Program-made: the position numbers and the translations under genes
The notes under the pieces: generated by a model
Seen by the model: only the letters and a program-made list of their open reading frames with translations
Databases searched by the model: none
What the model was told of the DNA's origin: nothing
Shown: positions 1-8,848 of the stretch, in pieces
How the letters are laid out: each line of letters opens with the position of its first letter
Numbering within the stretch: the stretch's first letter is position 1
Source: JAVJSU01 sp040219275
GTDB lineage: Bacteria; Chloroflexota; Anaerolineae; Aggregatilineales; Phototrophicaceae
Assembly (NCBI GenBank): GCA_040219275.1
Contig: JAVJSU010000095.1
Location: 1-64,000, forward strand
Reading direction: 5' to 3'
Length of the DNA: 64,000 bases

Positions 1-112
1 ACCCCACTGAAGTGGGCTATTCTCACAAACGTATGGGAAGGATAGCCTGCTTCAGCAGGGTTTTACAACTGCGTAGCCAATGGGTTTCAGCCATTGGCGG
101 TATCAGTATGAA
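1..112. repeat. Multi-hairpin dispersed repeat, copy 1 (cut by window edge)
   Basis: The sequence contains stacked inverted repeats: a CCCCACTGAAGTGGG hairpin, a CCTGCTTCAGCAGGG hairpin and a GCCAATGGGTTTCAGCCATTGGC hairpin-like end. The same three-hairpin plan recurs at 21998-22134, 25141-25279, 53021-53158, 55704-55840 and, more loosely, 62385-62500. Between copies the stem bases change while pairing is kept, so structure rather than sequence seems to be conserved. Function unknown. Confidence 0.8.
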
Positions 113-218
113 ATCGTCCACAAAAAACCTACCCCTGAAAGGGATTTAGGGGTGAGGGCAATGACCACACAATAGAGGGTGTTTCTCGTCGGAACACGCT
201 CTATTTTTTTGAATTTAA

Positions 219-291
219 TTTAGGTAAACCTAAAAATTGGATTTGGTTATTGACAAAACAGGCGTGATGCGATAATTTAGACTTATCTAAA
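219..291 (+). promoter_or_regulatory. Promoter with two DtxR/MntR-type palindromic operators
   Basis: TTTAGGTAAACCTAAA at 219-234 is a perfect inverted repeat with a 2-base centre. TTTAGACTTATCTAAA at 276-291 is a second one with a 4-base centre. TTGACA at 250-255 can serve as a -35 box, followed by an A+T-rich -10 region near 271-278 that overlaps the second palindrome. The first site strongly resembles binding sites of DtxR/MntR/TroR-family metalloregulators, which fits repression of the downstream metal transporter operon by metal. No regulator gene of this family stands alone in the window. Confidence 0.65.
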
Positions 292-323
292 ATTTACAGA
301 GTTTACCGGAGTGTGGCAACCCT

Positions 324-1355
324 ATGAAATCAAAATTTTTCGTAATGCTCATATTGGTATTCGTCATCGGCGTGTTCGGTGTATCCGCACAGGATGACGA
401 TACAATTAACATCGTGGCGACCACCACACAGACAGCAGACCTTATCACCATTCTCACCGAAGGCGTGCCAGAAGGGACAATCAACCTGACGGCGCTGATG
501 GGTGCGGGCGTTGATCCGCATTTATATCAACCGACAGAATCCGATATTCGCGCCATGAACCGTGCCGATGCCGTGTTTTATAGCGGCTTACATCTGGAAG
601 GGCAGTTCGATACGGTCTTCGAGGCACTCGGCGAACAGGGCGTGCTCATTTATGCCATCTCCGATCCGGTGCTGGATGCCGGATACATCATCGGCGGTTT
701 TGACCTCAGCGAAGAGTTGACCAACGTCAATGATCCGCATTTCTGGTTCGATCCGCTCAACTGGCAATTGGTCACCGAAGGCGTGCGCGATGTGCTTATT
801 GAACTTGACCCCACCAATGCCGAACTTTACAGCGACAATGCAGAGGCTTATGTGGAGCAACTCGGCATATTGTTCGATTGGGCGTACGAGGCGATGAATA
901 CCGTGCCGGAAGGTCAGCGTGTGCTGGTCACGTCGCATGATGCCTTCCAATATTTCGGACTGGCGTTTGGCTGGCAGGTGCGCGGCTTGCAGGGCATTAG
1001 CACGGAAGATGAAGCCGGTGTCGCCGATATTCAAAACATCTCGCAATACGTCATCGAGAACGAGATTCCGGTCTTGTTTATCGAGAGTAGCGTACCACCG
1101 GATGCCATCGAAGCCGTGCAGGAAGCCATCAACGCAGGCGGCGGCGCGGTGCAAGTCGGCGTGCGCGTGCTCTTTAGCGATGCGATGGGTGAACCGGATA
1201 TGTTCGGCGGGACGTACATCGGCATGATTGCCACCAACGTCTATACCATCCTACAGTCGTATGCAATCGCAGGCGTGGAACTCACCATACCGGACTATCC
1301 GGCGGATCTAATGCCACAGCCTGATGAAGAATTGCTCACGTTACCGACAGAATAA
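324..1355 (+). CDS. Metal ABC transporter substrate-binding protein (TroA/ZnuA-like, cluster A-1)
   Basis: A 343-residue exported protein that captures Zn or Mn outside the membrane and hands it to the permeases encoded downstream. A signal peptide covers about residues 1-22. The likely metal ligands are His66 (DPHLYQP), His139 (DPHFWFDP), His205 (TSHDAFQYFG) and Asp286 (LFSDAMG). This is a His-His-His-Asp pattern as in TroA/ZnuA rather than the Glu-containing Mn-type PsaA pattern. It is the first gene of an operon with an ATPase at 1601 and permeases at 2399 and 4527, and sits 32 bases after a DtxR-type palindrome, so metal-dependent repression is likely. The His-rich loop common in Zn-specific ZnuA is absent, so Zn versus Mn is open. 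Confidence 0.9.
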   Translation: MKSKFFVMLILVFVIGVFGVSAQDDDTINIVATTTQTADLITILTEGVPEGTINLTALMGAGVDPHLYQPTESDIRAMNRADAVFYSGLHLEGQFDTVFEALGEQGVLIYAISDPVLDAGYIIGGFDLSEELTNVNDPHFWFDPLNWQLVTEGVRDVLIELDPTNAELYSDNAEAYVEQLGILFDWAYEAMNTVPEGQRVLVTSHDAFQYFGLAFGWQVRGLQGISTEDEAGVADIQNISQYVIENEIPVLFIESSVPPDAIEAVQEAINAGGGAVQVGVRVLFSDAMGEPDMFGGTYIGMIATNVYTILQSYAIAGVELTIPDYPADLMPQPDEELLTLPTE

Positions 1356-1522
1356 ACTCAAATGGGGCGTGGTGATCTTTACTGCGCCTCTATTCTAACT
1401 TTCTCATAGTCATATAGAAAACCGTAGATATTCAGCAGAGATAGAGTACCAATTTCTTTAAGCTAATTCCCATCTTATTCTCCCTCACACCAAGGGAAAA
1501 GACACCCAGATCAGTTCTTTAA

Positions 1523-1562
1523 AGTCCCTCGCCCCTTGTGGGAGAGGGATTTAGGGTGAGGG
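1523..1562. repeat. Short dispersed palindromic repeat (CCCTCGCC/GGGTGAGG family), partial copy
   Basis: This block is the short form of an intergenic repeat seen nearly full length at 51016-51114 and 61120-61219, with related copies at 26262-26366 and 125-172. It creates a spurious N-terminal extension of the next reading frame, which is why the ATPase start is placed downstream at 1601. Confidence 0.7.
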
Positions 1563-1600
1563 GAACAACTCTCAAAAAACACATTTCAGGATCACAAAAC

Positions 1601-2392
1601 ATGGACACTACAGCCGAAAAACCAATAGAAATCGACCAAAAAATCGCCCTCGAAATTGACGATTTAACTGTCGCCTACAACAGCAAACCCGCCATCTGGG
1701 ACGTTGATCTCAGCGTACCGGAAGGCGTACTCATGGCGATTGTCGGACCGAACGGGGCAGGGAAATCCACACTCATCAAAGCCGCGCTCAACCTGATTCC
1801 ACGCGCCGCCGGAACAGTCCATTTTTACGGCAAACCCTACGAGAAAGCCCGTCAACTGGTCGGCTATGTGCCACAGCGCGGGAGTGTCGATTGGGATTTT
1901 CCAACGTCGGTGATTGATGTCGTCACGATGGGCTTATATGGCAGACTTGGCTGGTTCAAGCGCCCCGGCAGACGCGAAAATGATCTCGCCTTACACGCGC
2001 TCGATCAGGTCGGCATGGCAGATTTCGCCGCACGGCAGATCAGCCAATTGTCCGGCGGTCAGCAACAGCGCACCTTTCTTGCACGCGCTCTCGTGCAGGA
2101 TGCCAACATCTACTTCATGGATGAACCGTTCGCGGCGGTGGATGCCATCACCGAACGGGCAATCGTCACCGTCTTACGCGAATTGCGAGAGCAAAGCAAA
2201 ACCGTCATCGTCGTCCATCATGATCTGCAAACCGTCGATCAATATTTCGATTGGGTGACCCTGCTCAACGTAGAAGTGACCGCCAGCGGACCCGTAAAAG
2301 ACATCTACACGCCGGATAATCTCAAGAAAACCTACGGCGGGCGCGTCTCCTATCTACACGACGACGCGCAATTCATCGGTACGGGGGACTAA
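1601..2392 (+). CDS. Metal ABC transporter ATP-binding protein (TroB/ZnuC-like)
   Basis: A 263-residue cytoplasmic ABC ATPase that drives metal import. Walker A is GPNGAGKST at about residues 49-57, the signature LSGGQQQR at 150-157, Walker B YFMDEP at 171-176 and the switch histidine in VVHHD near 206. The frame is open back to 1538, but those codons come from a dispersed repeat, and the ATG at 1601 gives a normal family N-terminus. The next gene starts 6 bases after the stop, so it is translated as part of the transporter operon. Lengths and motifs are typical of Mn/Zn importers. Confidence 0.93.
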   Translation: MDTTAEKPIEIDQKIALEIDDLTVAYNSKPAIWDVDLSVPEGVLMAIVGPNGAGKSTLIKAALNLIPRAAGTVHFYGKPYEKARQLVGYVPQRGSVDWDFPTSVIDVVTMGLYGRLGWFKRPGRRENDLALHALDQVGMADFAARQISQLSGGQQQRTFLARALVQDANIYFMDEPFAAVDAITERAIVTVLRELREQSKTVIVVHHDLQTVDQYFDWVTLLNVEVTASGPVKDIYTPDNLKKTYGGRVSYLHDDAQFIGTGD

Positions 2393-2398
2393 GCGATT

Positions 2399-3757
2399 AT
2401 GTTCAGCCTCTTCGACGGATTTTCCGCAGATGACAGACGCGTGTGGCGCATCATCATGGTTACGGTGGGCATCTTCGCGCTGTTCATCCCGTTTACGATG
2501 CTTGCCTTCGATGTCAGCTATGACCACACCCTTCGCACGGTTGCCATTGGTGGATCGTTGCTCGGTGTGGTGGCGGGCGTGCTTGGCTGTTTCGCCGTGC
2601 TCCGCAAACAGAGCTTGATGGGCGATGCGCTCTCTCATGCCGCATTACCGGGCGTGACCATCGCCTTTTTGCTGGCGGGGCGTGATCTCGGCGTGTTGTT
2701 GATCGGCGCGGGGATCGCCAGTTGGTTGGGCGTGCGTTTTATCTTCGCCGTCACCCATACCACACGTATCAAACAGGACACCGCGATGGGCATTGTGCTG
2801 GCGGGGTGGTTCGCGCTCGGCATCGCTTTACTCGCGTATATTCAAGGCACGCCGGATGCCAGTCAGGCCGGATTGGACAAATTTATCTTCGGGCAGGCGG
2901 CGGCAATTGTAGAAAGCGACGTGCGCTTAATCGCCATTGTCGGCTTCGGCGCGTTCGTCGTCACCGGATTGTTCTGGAAGGAGTTCAAGCTCATCACCTT
3001 TGACCCCGAATTTGCCGGAGCGAACGGCTTTCGCGTCAATTTGCTGGATACCATGCTATCTACGTTAATCGTCGTCGCCATTGTGCTTGGCTTGCAACTC
3101 GCCGGAGTCATTCTCATGGTCGGCATGTTGATCGCCCCCGCAGTCGCCGCCCGCCAATGGACGCACAAGCTCAGTCAGATGATCGTGCTGGCGGCGGTGT
3201 TCGGTTCGTTCGCAGGCGGCACAGGCTCAATCATCAGCGCGATGGATGTCAACATTCCCACCGGACCGATGATTATCGTGATGGCGTTCGCGGTAGTGTT
3301 TATCTCCATCATGTTCGCGCCGGAACGTGGCTTAATCGGCACATGGATACAGGCGCGGGCAGATCGCAAACGCTTCGCCGCGCAGACCGTTCTGCGTGAC
3401 GTGTATCGTTATGCCACCAACCACGTTGCAAACGAATCCGACCTGACGACCTATCCCGTTCCGATGCGCTTTTTGCTCGGAGTGCGGGGAGCAATGGCTC
3501 CCATCGGCTTGAAGCAACTGACTGCACAGGACGCGATTGTGCGCGATGGTGATGCGTGGCGTTTGACCAAAACGGGCGTAAAGATGGCACATGACGACGA
3601 GCGCAATCAGCAATTGTGGGACTTATATCGCCGACACAGCGACGAACTCGCGTTACCACTCATCAAAGAAGACCGTCAGGTGAATATCCGCGAAGTATTG
3701 CCCGACGAAGCCGTGAACCGCCTCGAATTGGCGCTAGCAACGGCAAGCGATAGTTAG
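2399..3757 (+). CDS. Metal ABC transporter permease with C-terminal DtxR-like domain
   Basis: A 452-residue inner-membrane permease of the ABC-3 (TroC/ZnuB) family. About eight or nine hydrophobic segments fill residues 15-310, with the family pattern of Gly/Ala-rich helices and the loop SLMGDALSHAALPG near residue 70. Residues about 320-452 are soluble and resemble the winged-helix and metal-binding/dimerisation parts of DtxR/MntR repressors. The stretch RNQQLWDLYRRHSDELALPL followed by EVLPDEAVNRLE mirrors the start of the DtxR second domain. Such fusions are known in some TroC-type permeases. Inference: the tail may sense cytoplasmic metal and gate transport. Confidence 0.88.
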   Translation: MFSLFDGFSADDRRVWRIIMVTVGIFALFIPFTMLAFDVSYDHTLRTVAIGGSLLGVVAGVLGCFAVLRKQSLMGDALSHAALPGVTIAFLLAGRDLGVLLIGAGIASWLGVRFIFAVTHTTRIKQDTAMGIVLAGWFALGIALLAYIQGTPDASQAGLDKFIFGQAAAIVESDVRLIAIVGFGAFVVTGLFWKEFKLITFDPEFAGANGFRVNLLDTMLSTLIVVAIVLGLQLAGVILMVGMLIAPAVAARQWTHKLSQMIVLAAVFGSFAGGTGSIISAMDVNIPTGPMIIVMAFAVVFISIMFAPERGLIGTWIQARADRKRFAAQTVLRDVYRYATNHVANESDLTTYPVPMRFLLGVRGAMAPIGLKQLTAQDAIVRDGDAWRLTKTGVKMAHDDERNQQLWDLYRRHSDELALPLIKEDRQVNIREVLPDEAVNRLELALATASDS

Positions 3758-3767
3758 GAGAGTCATC

Positions 3768-4514
3768 ATGGTCAGTGGCGCTGATTTTTACGACGACGAA
3801 AACATTTTCAACACCTATGCGAATTCACGCAAACGCGACAACAGCCCGAATGAAACGCTTGAATTGCCGATTATCCGTGAGCTTGTCGGCGACGTAAACG
3901 GCAAACGGGTGCTCGATATTGGTTGTGGCGATGGTCTATATGGCACAACTCTTCTTGAAGCGGGCGCGACACAATACACGGGCATCGAACCTGCACAACG
4001 CATGTTTAAACTCGCACAGAAAAACCTATTCTCGCATAACAACGCCGACGTGCATCATCGTTCTGCGGAGCAATGGGCATATATTCCCGATGATTTTGAC
4101 CTCGTGATCTCACGATTGGCGCTTCATTACGTCGGCGAGATTGCCAGCGTGTTCAACGGCATTTATCAGACCCTGTCCGTTGGTGGCAAATTCGTCTTTT
4201 CCGTCGAACATCCGGTGATTACCTCCTGCAATCGCAGTCTGGAACAAACAGGCGGGTTGCGTCAGGATTGGATCGTCGATGATTATTTCATCACCGGTCT
4301 ACGGCACGTCAAATGGATGGGCGGCGAGGTCATCAAATATCATCGCACCATTGCAGACTATTATGCGCTCCTTCAGCAGGTAGGCTTTCACATCCAAGCT
4401 CTGCGAGAGAGCGCCCCTGAACGTCAAAATTTCGCTGAAAACGATGGAGAACTTTTCCGGCGGCGGCAACGTATCCCGCTATTCCTCCTATTTTCAGCCG
4501 TAAAACCGAACTAA
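3768..4514 (+). CDS. Class I SAM-dependent methyltransferase
   Basis: A 248-residue Rossmann-fold methyltransferase. Motif I, VLDIGCGDG, lies at about residues 48-56, followed by an acidic GIEPA strand end and a DLVISRLALHYV motif that fits the post-II/IV region of the family. A GGAG-type ribosome site lies just upstream. The gene is inserted in the same direction between the two metal permease genes with 10- and 12-base gaps, so it is co-transcribed with the importer. Its substrate cannot be read from the sequence. It resembles the UbiE/Methyltransf_11 group. Confidence 0.85.
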   Translation: MVSGADFYDDENIFNTYANSRKRDNSPNETLELPIIRELVGDVNGKRVLDIGCGDGLYGTTLLEAGATQYTGIEPAQRMFKLAQKNLFSHNNADVHHRSAEQWAYIPDDFDLVISRLALHYVGEIASVFNGIYQTLSVGGKFVFSVEHPVITSCNRSLEQTGGLRQDWIVDDYFITGLRHVKWMGGEVIKYHRTIADYYALLQQVGFHIQALRESAPERQNFAENDGELFRRRQRIPLFLLFSAVKPN

Positions 4515-4526
4515 CCGGAGCACCCA

Positions 4527-6017
4527 ATGGACACAATCGAACGTCTTATCATCGACCTGATACTCAATTTCGTCTCCCGCGAGGAGCTTAACCTGTTTCT
4601 GCGTGACCCGCGCAACACGGCTATTATCGTCGGCGGGTTGATCGCAGTTTGCGGCGCATTGCTCGGCACATTTTTGCTCCTGCGCGGCATGTCATTGACC
4701 AGCGATGCCATCAGCCACACCGTTTTGCTGGGGATTGTCGTCGCCTTTTTGCTGATGACGCGCGTTTTTAACATGGAGCCGGATTTATCGTCACCGTTCC
4801 TGATTATCGGCGCGGCGGCGGCGGGCGTGTTGACCGTTTTCCTGACGGAGATGATTTATCGCTCCGGTTTGGTGCGGCAGGATGCGGCGCTTGGCTTGGC
4901 GTTCCCGCTGTTGTTCGCCGTCGCGGTGATCCTCGTGGCGCGTTATGCAGATAACGCCCATCTCGATCAAGACGCGGTCATGGTCGGCGAAATCGGCATC
5001 GCGTGGGCGAATACCAGTAGCGTCTGCTACGACAATTGCGAGTCCGTGACGATCACGCCGGATGATCCCCGCGCCGAGGTGCAACGTTCCTGCATCAATT
5101 GCCGTTCGGAAAGCATCAGCCCGCGTGATGCCCGCGCCGAATTTGCCGAATCGTGCGGGAATTGTGGCACGTATACCCCCGCGCAAGCATGGCGAGAAGG
5201 CTTAATCGAAAACGAACCCTTACTGGTCTTCTTCCCCAAGTCGATCACCGTCATGGGCATTATGACCCTGTTTACGGTGCTCTTCGTGACGCTCTTCTAT
5301 AAGGAACTCAAGCTCTCCACGTTCGATTCCGCTCTGGCGCAAGCACTCGGTTTTCGCCCCGGTTGGCTCAGTTATGGGCTGATGGTCATGGTCAGTCTGG
5401 TCGCGGTAGGCGCATTCGACGCGGTGGGGTCGATTCTGGTGGTCGCCTTCTTCATCATCCCGCCCGCAACCGCCTACCTGCTCACGGATCGCCTGTGGCA
5501 ACTGCTCATCCTGAGTCCGATCATGGGCGGATTGAGCGTCTATCTCGGCTTTGATCTGGCGCGTGGCGATTTTCTTGGCGTGTTTCAGGTCAGCGATTTA
5601 CTGGCGACCCTCAACCGTGCGTTTAGCCTAGACCTACCGACCACATGGGACTCGTCCATTTCCGCCTCGATGGTGCTGATGATGTTCTTCATCTTCGTCG
5701 TGGCGTGGGTATTCTCGCCCAAATACGGCATGATCTCCACGCTATTTAACCGCAGTGAGCAACGTCGCCGTTTTGCCGATCAGGTCATGATGGGGCATAT
5801 TTACAACCATCAAGGCACGGAGGTCGAAGCCCACGAACTCGCCGTCGATACGCTCAACACCCATTTTGCATGGACGCGCACCCGCACCCAACGCGTATTG
5901 CTCCGTCTGAGGGCGCTCAACTTTGTGCAACTCAAAGACGATCATGTTGTCCTCACCGAGCGCGGCAGGCGACAGGTCGAGACGTTCAAGAAGCAAACCT
6001 TCGTCACGGAGCAGTAG
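4527..6017 (+). CDS. Second metal ABC transporter permease, Cys-repeat loop and DtxR-like tail
   Basis: A 496-residue ABC-3 family permease, longer than the usual roughly 290 residues. Hydrophobic helices span about residues 30-160 and 235-410. Between them is a hydrophilic insert with six cysteines (Cys167, 171, 189, 192, 210, 213) in three units of C-x(2,3)-C followed by an acidic SP/TP-D-x-R-A-E stretch; this is an internal triplicate repeat that looks able to bind metal. Residues about 410-496 form a winged-helix region like the DNA-binding part of DtxR proteins. Together with the gene at 2399 it suggests a heterodimeric TroCD-type permease. The cysteine insert is unusual and its role is unknown. 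Confidence 0.87.
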   Translation: MDTIERLIIDLILNFVSREELNLFLRDPRNTAIIVGGLIAVCGALLGTFLLLRGMSLTSDAISHTVLLGIVVAFLLMTRVFNMEPDLSSPFLIIGAAAAGVLTVFLTEMIYRSGLVRQDAALGLAFPLLFAVAVILVARYADNAHLDQDAVMVGEIGIAWANTSSVCYDNCESVTITPDDPRAEVQRSCINCRSESISPRDARAEFAESCGNCGTYTPAQAWREGLIENEPLLVFFPKSITVMGIMTLFTVLFVTLFYKELKLSTFDSALAQALGFRPGWLSYGLMVMVSLVAVGAFDAVGSILVVAFFIIPPATAYLLTDRLWQLLILSPIMGGLSVYLGFDLARGDFLGVFQVSDLLATLNRAFSLDLPTTWDSSISASMVLMMFFIFVVAWVFSPKYGMISTLFNRSEQRRRFADQVMMGHIYNHQGTEVEAHELAVDTLNTHFAWTRTRTQRVLLRLRALNFVQLKDDHVVLTERGRRQVETFKKQTFVTEQ

Positions 6018-6063
6018 GGCAGTTTAGACATAAAAAGTTGAAATTGGCATAGGTGGTCTATAA

Positions 6064-7155
6064 ATGTTCAAAGTCAAAAGTAAGATGCGCCTGTTTCGCC
6101 TTGTCGTCGGGCTAAGTTTCGTCATTCCCATGATTGTCTCCTTAGCTCCATCAGTCATAACACGACTATTTGGTGCGCATTGCGGTAACGCCTTAGTCGA
6201 TCAAGATACGCCTTCCAGAAACGTGGTGAGCGCCACAACAGAATATCAACATCTATGGGACTACGATACGGACTTTATCCCTCAAAATGGTTTGAAAACA
6301 CTTGACCAGCAAGTAATTTTTTCAGATGGAGATTGTGACCGCGTGGTCGCGCTTGATCTAGAAACAGGCGACGAATTCTGGTCAGCCCATATAAGCAGAC
6401 CCAGACAAATTGCAGTTGATAATTCGCAAAACATATCCTACATATTTGGCTCTCAGAATGAACAATTAATTGCAATAAACAATGCAGGTACCAAGCTCTG
6501 GACGAATAACACCTTACGCGGACAGCGAGTCGGGATAAGCCCATATACATTTTCCGATGGTAGATTATTTGCCTATTCTTATTCACTGGGCTTCGTACCT
6601 GTTGATCCTGATACTGGTGCATTTGGGTCTGCAATTGAATTACCTGATGTCGGAGGACAGTTCAGCTACATCGGTGACGATTATCTTTGGTTGATTACAA
6701 GTAACAATTCTCTTCAAGCACGCGAAATAGAGACACCTTTTGAAGTTGAATGGACTTCTCCCTATACAGGATTTTCAGAATGTTGTCTCGATCAAGTTGA
6801 AAGTTCATCCAGCGTAATTCTTGCCTATTTTCACAGTTCATTATTTGCATTGGATCGGGAAAATGGCGGGTTGTTATGGACGTTTCAGGATTCCGACATT
6901 GTATCAAACATTGCGATTTCTAATGAACGGGTCGCCTTCCTTGACGAAAACGCACAACTGCACCTCCTTGACCTCATGACCGGAAATTCGCTTGCAAGAA
7001 TCCAGTTTACTCTTCCTGACATAGAAGCCCGCAATAACTCAGACAGTGGCGGTGTAATCGGCGGCAGTCAGATTGAATATCAAGACGACGTTGTTGCGAT
7101 CTATTTTGGCGACACCGATTATTTATCTGCATATCAGATCATGCTAGATAATTAA
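6064..7155 (+). CDS. Secreted PQQ-type beta-propeller protein
   Basis: A 363-residue protein with an N-terminal hydrophobic segment (about residues 8-33), probably an export signal or anchor. The rest contains repeats of the LDxETGxxxW type (LDLETGDEFW, LDRENGGLLW), as in BamB/PQQ-like propellers, so an outside-facing beta-propeller is expected. No catalytic residues are evident. Base composition is more A+T-rich than the transporter genes before it. A 27-base copy of the preceding permease gene's coding sequence (5927-5953) recurs at 7754-7780, bracketing this gene and the next, which hints at a joint insertion. Confidence 0.7.
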   Translation: MFKVKSKMRLFRLVVGLSFVIPMIVSLAPSVITRLFGAHCGNALVDQDTPSRNVVSATTEYQHLWDYDTDFIPQNGLKTLDQQVIFSDGDCDRVVALDLETGDEFWSAHISRPRQIAVDNSQNISYIFGSQNEQLIAINNAGTKLWTNNTLRGQRVGISPYTFSDGRLFAYSYSLGFVPVDPDTGAFGSAIELPDVGGQFSYIGDDYLWLITSNNSLQAREIETPFEVEWTSPYTGFSECCLDQVESSSSVILAYFHSSLFALDRENGGLLWTFQDSDIVSNIAISNERVAFLDENAQLHLLDLMTGNSLARIQFTLPDIEARNNSDSGGVIGGSQIEYQDDVVAIYFGDTDYLSAYQIMLDN

Positions 7156-7203
7156 AAGTGTATAATCGAAACAAGCAACATGTGAGTGAGAGAGGATTTA
7201 CGC

Positions 7204-7734
7204 ATGGTCAGTCGTTCACAAACGATTACGCCGGAGGGATTCTTAGCCTATGCGGAGTCCCATCCTGAAACACGCTTTGATTTCATGGACGGGGAGCTAG
7301 TCGAAGTGTCGCCGAAACCTCTACACGCACGCCTTCAGGCACGTCTAACAATCCGGCTCGGCAATTGGTTGGACAAAAATCCGATTGGTCATATCCACAC
7401 CGAATGTCTACACGTCTTGAACGGTGAAAATTTCATCCCTGATATTTCCATTAATGCACATCTGGCAGATGACGAACCCTATTTTGACGAACCGCCTCTA
7501 CTCGCCATTGAAATCCGCTCAGATACACAATCGCGTGCGTCTCAGCGTCGTAAAGCGGTCAGTTATATTGAGCATGGGACACCCGCCGTATTGCTCCTGT
7601 TCCCCAAAGAACAGATCGAGCTATTCACCGCAGAAACCGGAGATACACCGCTTGTCTTCGACATCGACGATGTTATTGAGAACATCCCCGGCTTTTCTGG
7701 TCTGCGCCTCTCCGTTAAAGATGTGATTGAGTGA
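7204..7734 (+). CDS. Uma2 family endonuclease (DUF820)
   Basis: A 176-residue PD-(D/E)XK-fold protein. Family features are visible: RFDFMDGELVE near the N-terminus, PDISI near residue 80, LLAIEIRS near 100 with the EI pair, and a following Lys/Tyr stretch (RRKAVSYIEHGTPAVLLLFP) matching the usual K-x-Y...G...YWxVxP core. The ATG at 7204 is chosen because AGAGAGGA ends 7 bases upstream; an in-frame GTG at 7186 overlaps that ribosome site. Uma2 proteins are abundant in Chloroflexota and cyanobacteria. Their physiological role is largely unproven. Confidence 0.85.
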   Translation: MVSRSQTITPEGFLAYAESHPETRFDFMDGELVEVSPKPLHARLQARLTIRLGNWLDKNPIGHIHTECLHVLNGENFIPDISINAHLADDEPYFDEPPLLAIEIRSDTQSRASQRRKAVSYIEHGTPAVLLLFPKEQIELFTAETGDTPLVFDIDDVIENIPGFSGLRLSVKDVIE

Positions 7735-7753
7735 GCGTGAACACGAAAAGCCC

Positions 7754-7780
7754 GCAACTCAAAGACGATCATGTTGTCCT
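7754..7780. repeat. 27-base copy of permease coding sequence 5927-5953
   Basis: The 27 bases are identical to an internal part of the permease gene 64 bases before that gene's stop codon. Both copies are in the same orientation and bracket the genes at 6064 and 7204. The downstream copy is not in an open gene. The pattern matches the longer direct repeats that flank other single genes in this window. Confidence 0.8.
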
Positions 7781-7795
7781 TGATATTCACATGTC

Positions 7796-8051
7796 TGTTG
7801 GCAGTGGCAGAACTTTTTTTCTCTGCCAACTTATGGCGTTTTCGCGCATTTTGAGGGGAAAAAGACGCATTTTGGGTTGGCGGTTTGCATGGCGGTGACT
7901 GCCACAGACTGCCAGCGTTATGGCTTCGCAACGTTAGGGATGGTGTGAGGTATATTCGCCCCTGTGATTGATGCTAGCACAGATATGAGCGTAGAGGTGA
8001 GCCAAATGCTCCGCCAAAAGGACTCAAGTTTTAGTACTGAGTGCTGAGCAA
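7796..8051. repeat. Dispersed intergenic repeat family C, copy A
   Basis: About 255 bases similar along their length to the reverse complement of 22214-22465. The first roughly 115 bases also match 30914-31030. Shared blocks include TTTTTTTCTCTGCCA, TGAGGGGAAAA, GCATGGCGGTGACTGCCAC and CGCCAAAAGGACTCA. No open reading frame is conserved between copies, so this is non-coding. It fills most of the 7735-8240 gap. Nothing else is seen in that gap except the flanking partial duplications. Confidence 0.75.
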
Positions 8052-8126
8052 CGGCTCGCCTAAACAAAATCAGTGTCTACTCAACCGGGGAAAAATCACA
8101 TGTCGAAAGGTTATCTATAAATCAAA

Positions 8127-8226
8127 CTCACAAATAACTCGGTGCGTCGTCGGTGAAGTCGTGACCTTGATATTGGCGCAGAACGGGCTTAAAGCGCAGG
8201 AGGCTGTGTTCAAGTCCACCGGGGCG
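8127..8226 (-). pseudogene. Duplicated 3' end of the GH20 gene
   Basis: These 100 bases are about 97 percent identical to 8848-8947, the last 33 codons plus stop of the GH20 hexosaminidase gene, in the same orientation. The two copies bracket the small gene at 8241-8774. The copy lacks the rest of the gene and cannot encode an enzyme. Confidence 0.9.
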
Positions 8227-8240
8227 TTAAGTGCCTCAAT

Positions 8241-8774
8241 TTATTCAAAAATTGTTATCTCAAGAGGATAATCTTCTATTATTTGCAGAGTTCTGTCTTT
8301 ATCGTATCTCGTAGCAATAGAGACAAAAATAGTAAAATCTTCTTCTTGTAATGTATTTGAACATACAGATTGCAAATTCACATTTGAATTAGGTTCAAGA
8401 TTATAGTTCAAACACCCCCATTCATTGACACCTATATTGTCCAATGATGATCGTGTTACACGGATCTCAATCGAAGGATGTACTGCATCATCGGTGCTAA
8501 AATAGCTGATACGTAATCCACACTCTGGCGTTTCGATAGGATACCAGACATAGAGCTTCACCTGTGGATCATTGACGAATTCATTCGGTAGTTGACTAAA
8601 TGTGACCACAGGAAGATCAAGTTGCCGACTCAACTCATCGGGTGTTGTTTGAGAATTCCTTGTGTCTAAACACTCAAATTCTGTTTTTAATGATGTTTGT
8701 TGCATCAAGACAAAGACTATCAAAGCACTGATAAAGATGAGAAGAGTCAACGTCAAGAAAACTATTTTTCTCAA
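8241..8774 (-). CDS. Small membrane-anchored or secreted protein, unknown
   Basis: A 177-residue protein with a basic start (MRKIV) and a hydrophobic helix at about residues 4-25, then a soluble part with five cysteines that could form disulfides outside the cell. No lipobox is clear and no family is recognised. It is A+T-rich compared with the GH20 gene upstream and is enclosed by two copies of the GH20 3' end (8127-8226 and 8848-8947). This suggests it entered the locus as a single-gene insertion. It would be read in the same direction as GH20, 74 bases after its stop. Confidence 0.65.
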   Translation of the reverse strand: MRKIVFLTLTLLIFISALIVFVLMQQTSLKTEFECLDTRNSQTTPDELSRQLDLPVVTFSQLPNEFVNDPQVKLYVWYPIETPECGLRISYFSTDDAVHPSIEIRVTRSSLDNIGVNEWGCLNYNLEPNSNVNLQSVCSNTLQEEDFTIFVSIATRYDKDRTLQIIEDYPLEITIFE

Positions 8775-8848
8775 GGCAAAGCCTTATGTCCACAAACATA
8801 GTGTAAGCGTAAATATATTTTACTCTACAAGCCTCACACAACCAACCC

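Noticed and set aside
1538..1600. Extension of the ABC ATPase to an upstream ATG
   Set aside because: The codons come from a dispersed palindromic repeat; the family N-terminus begins at the ATG at 1601.
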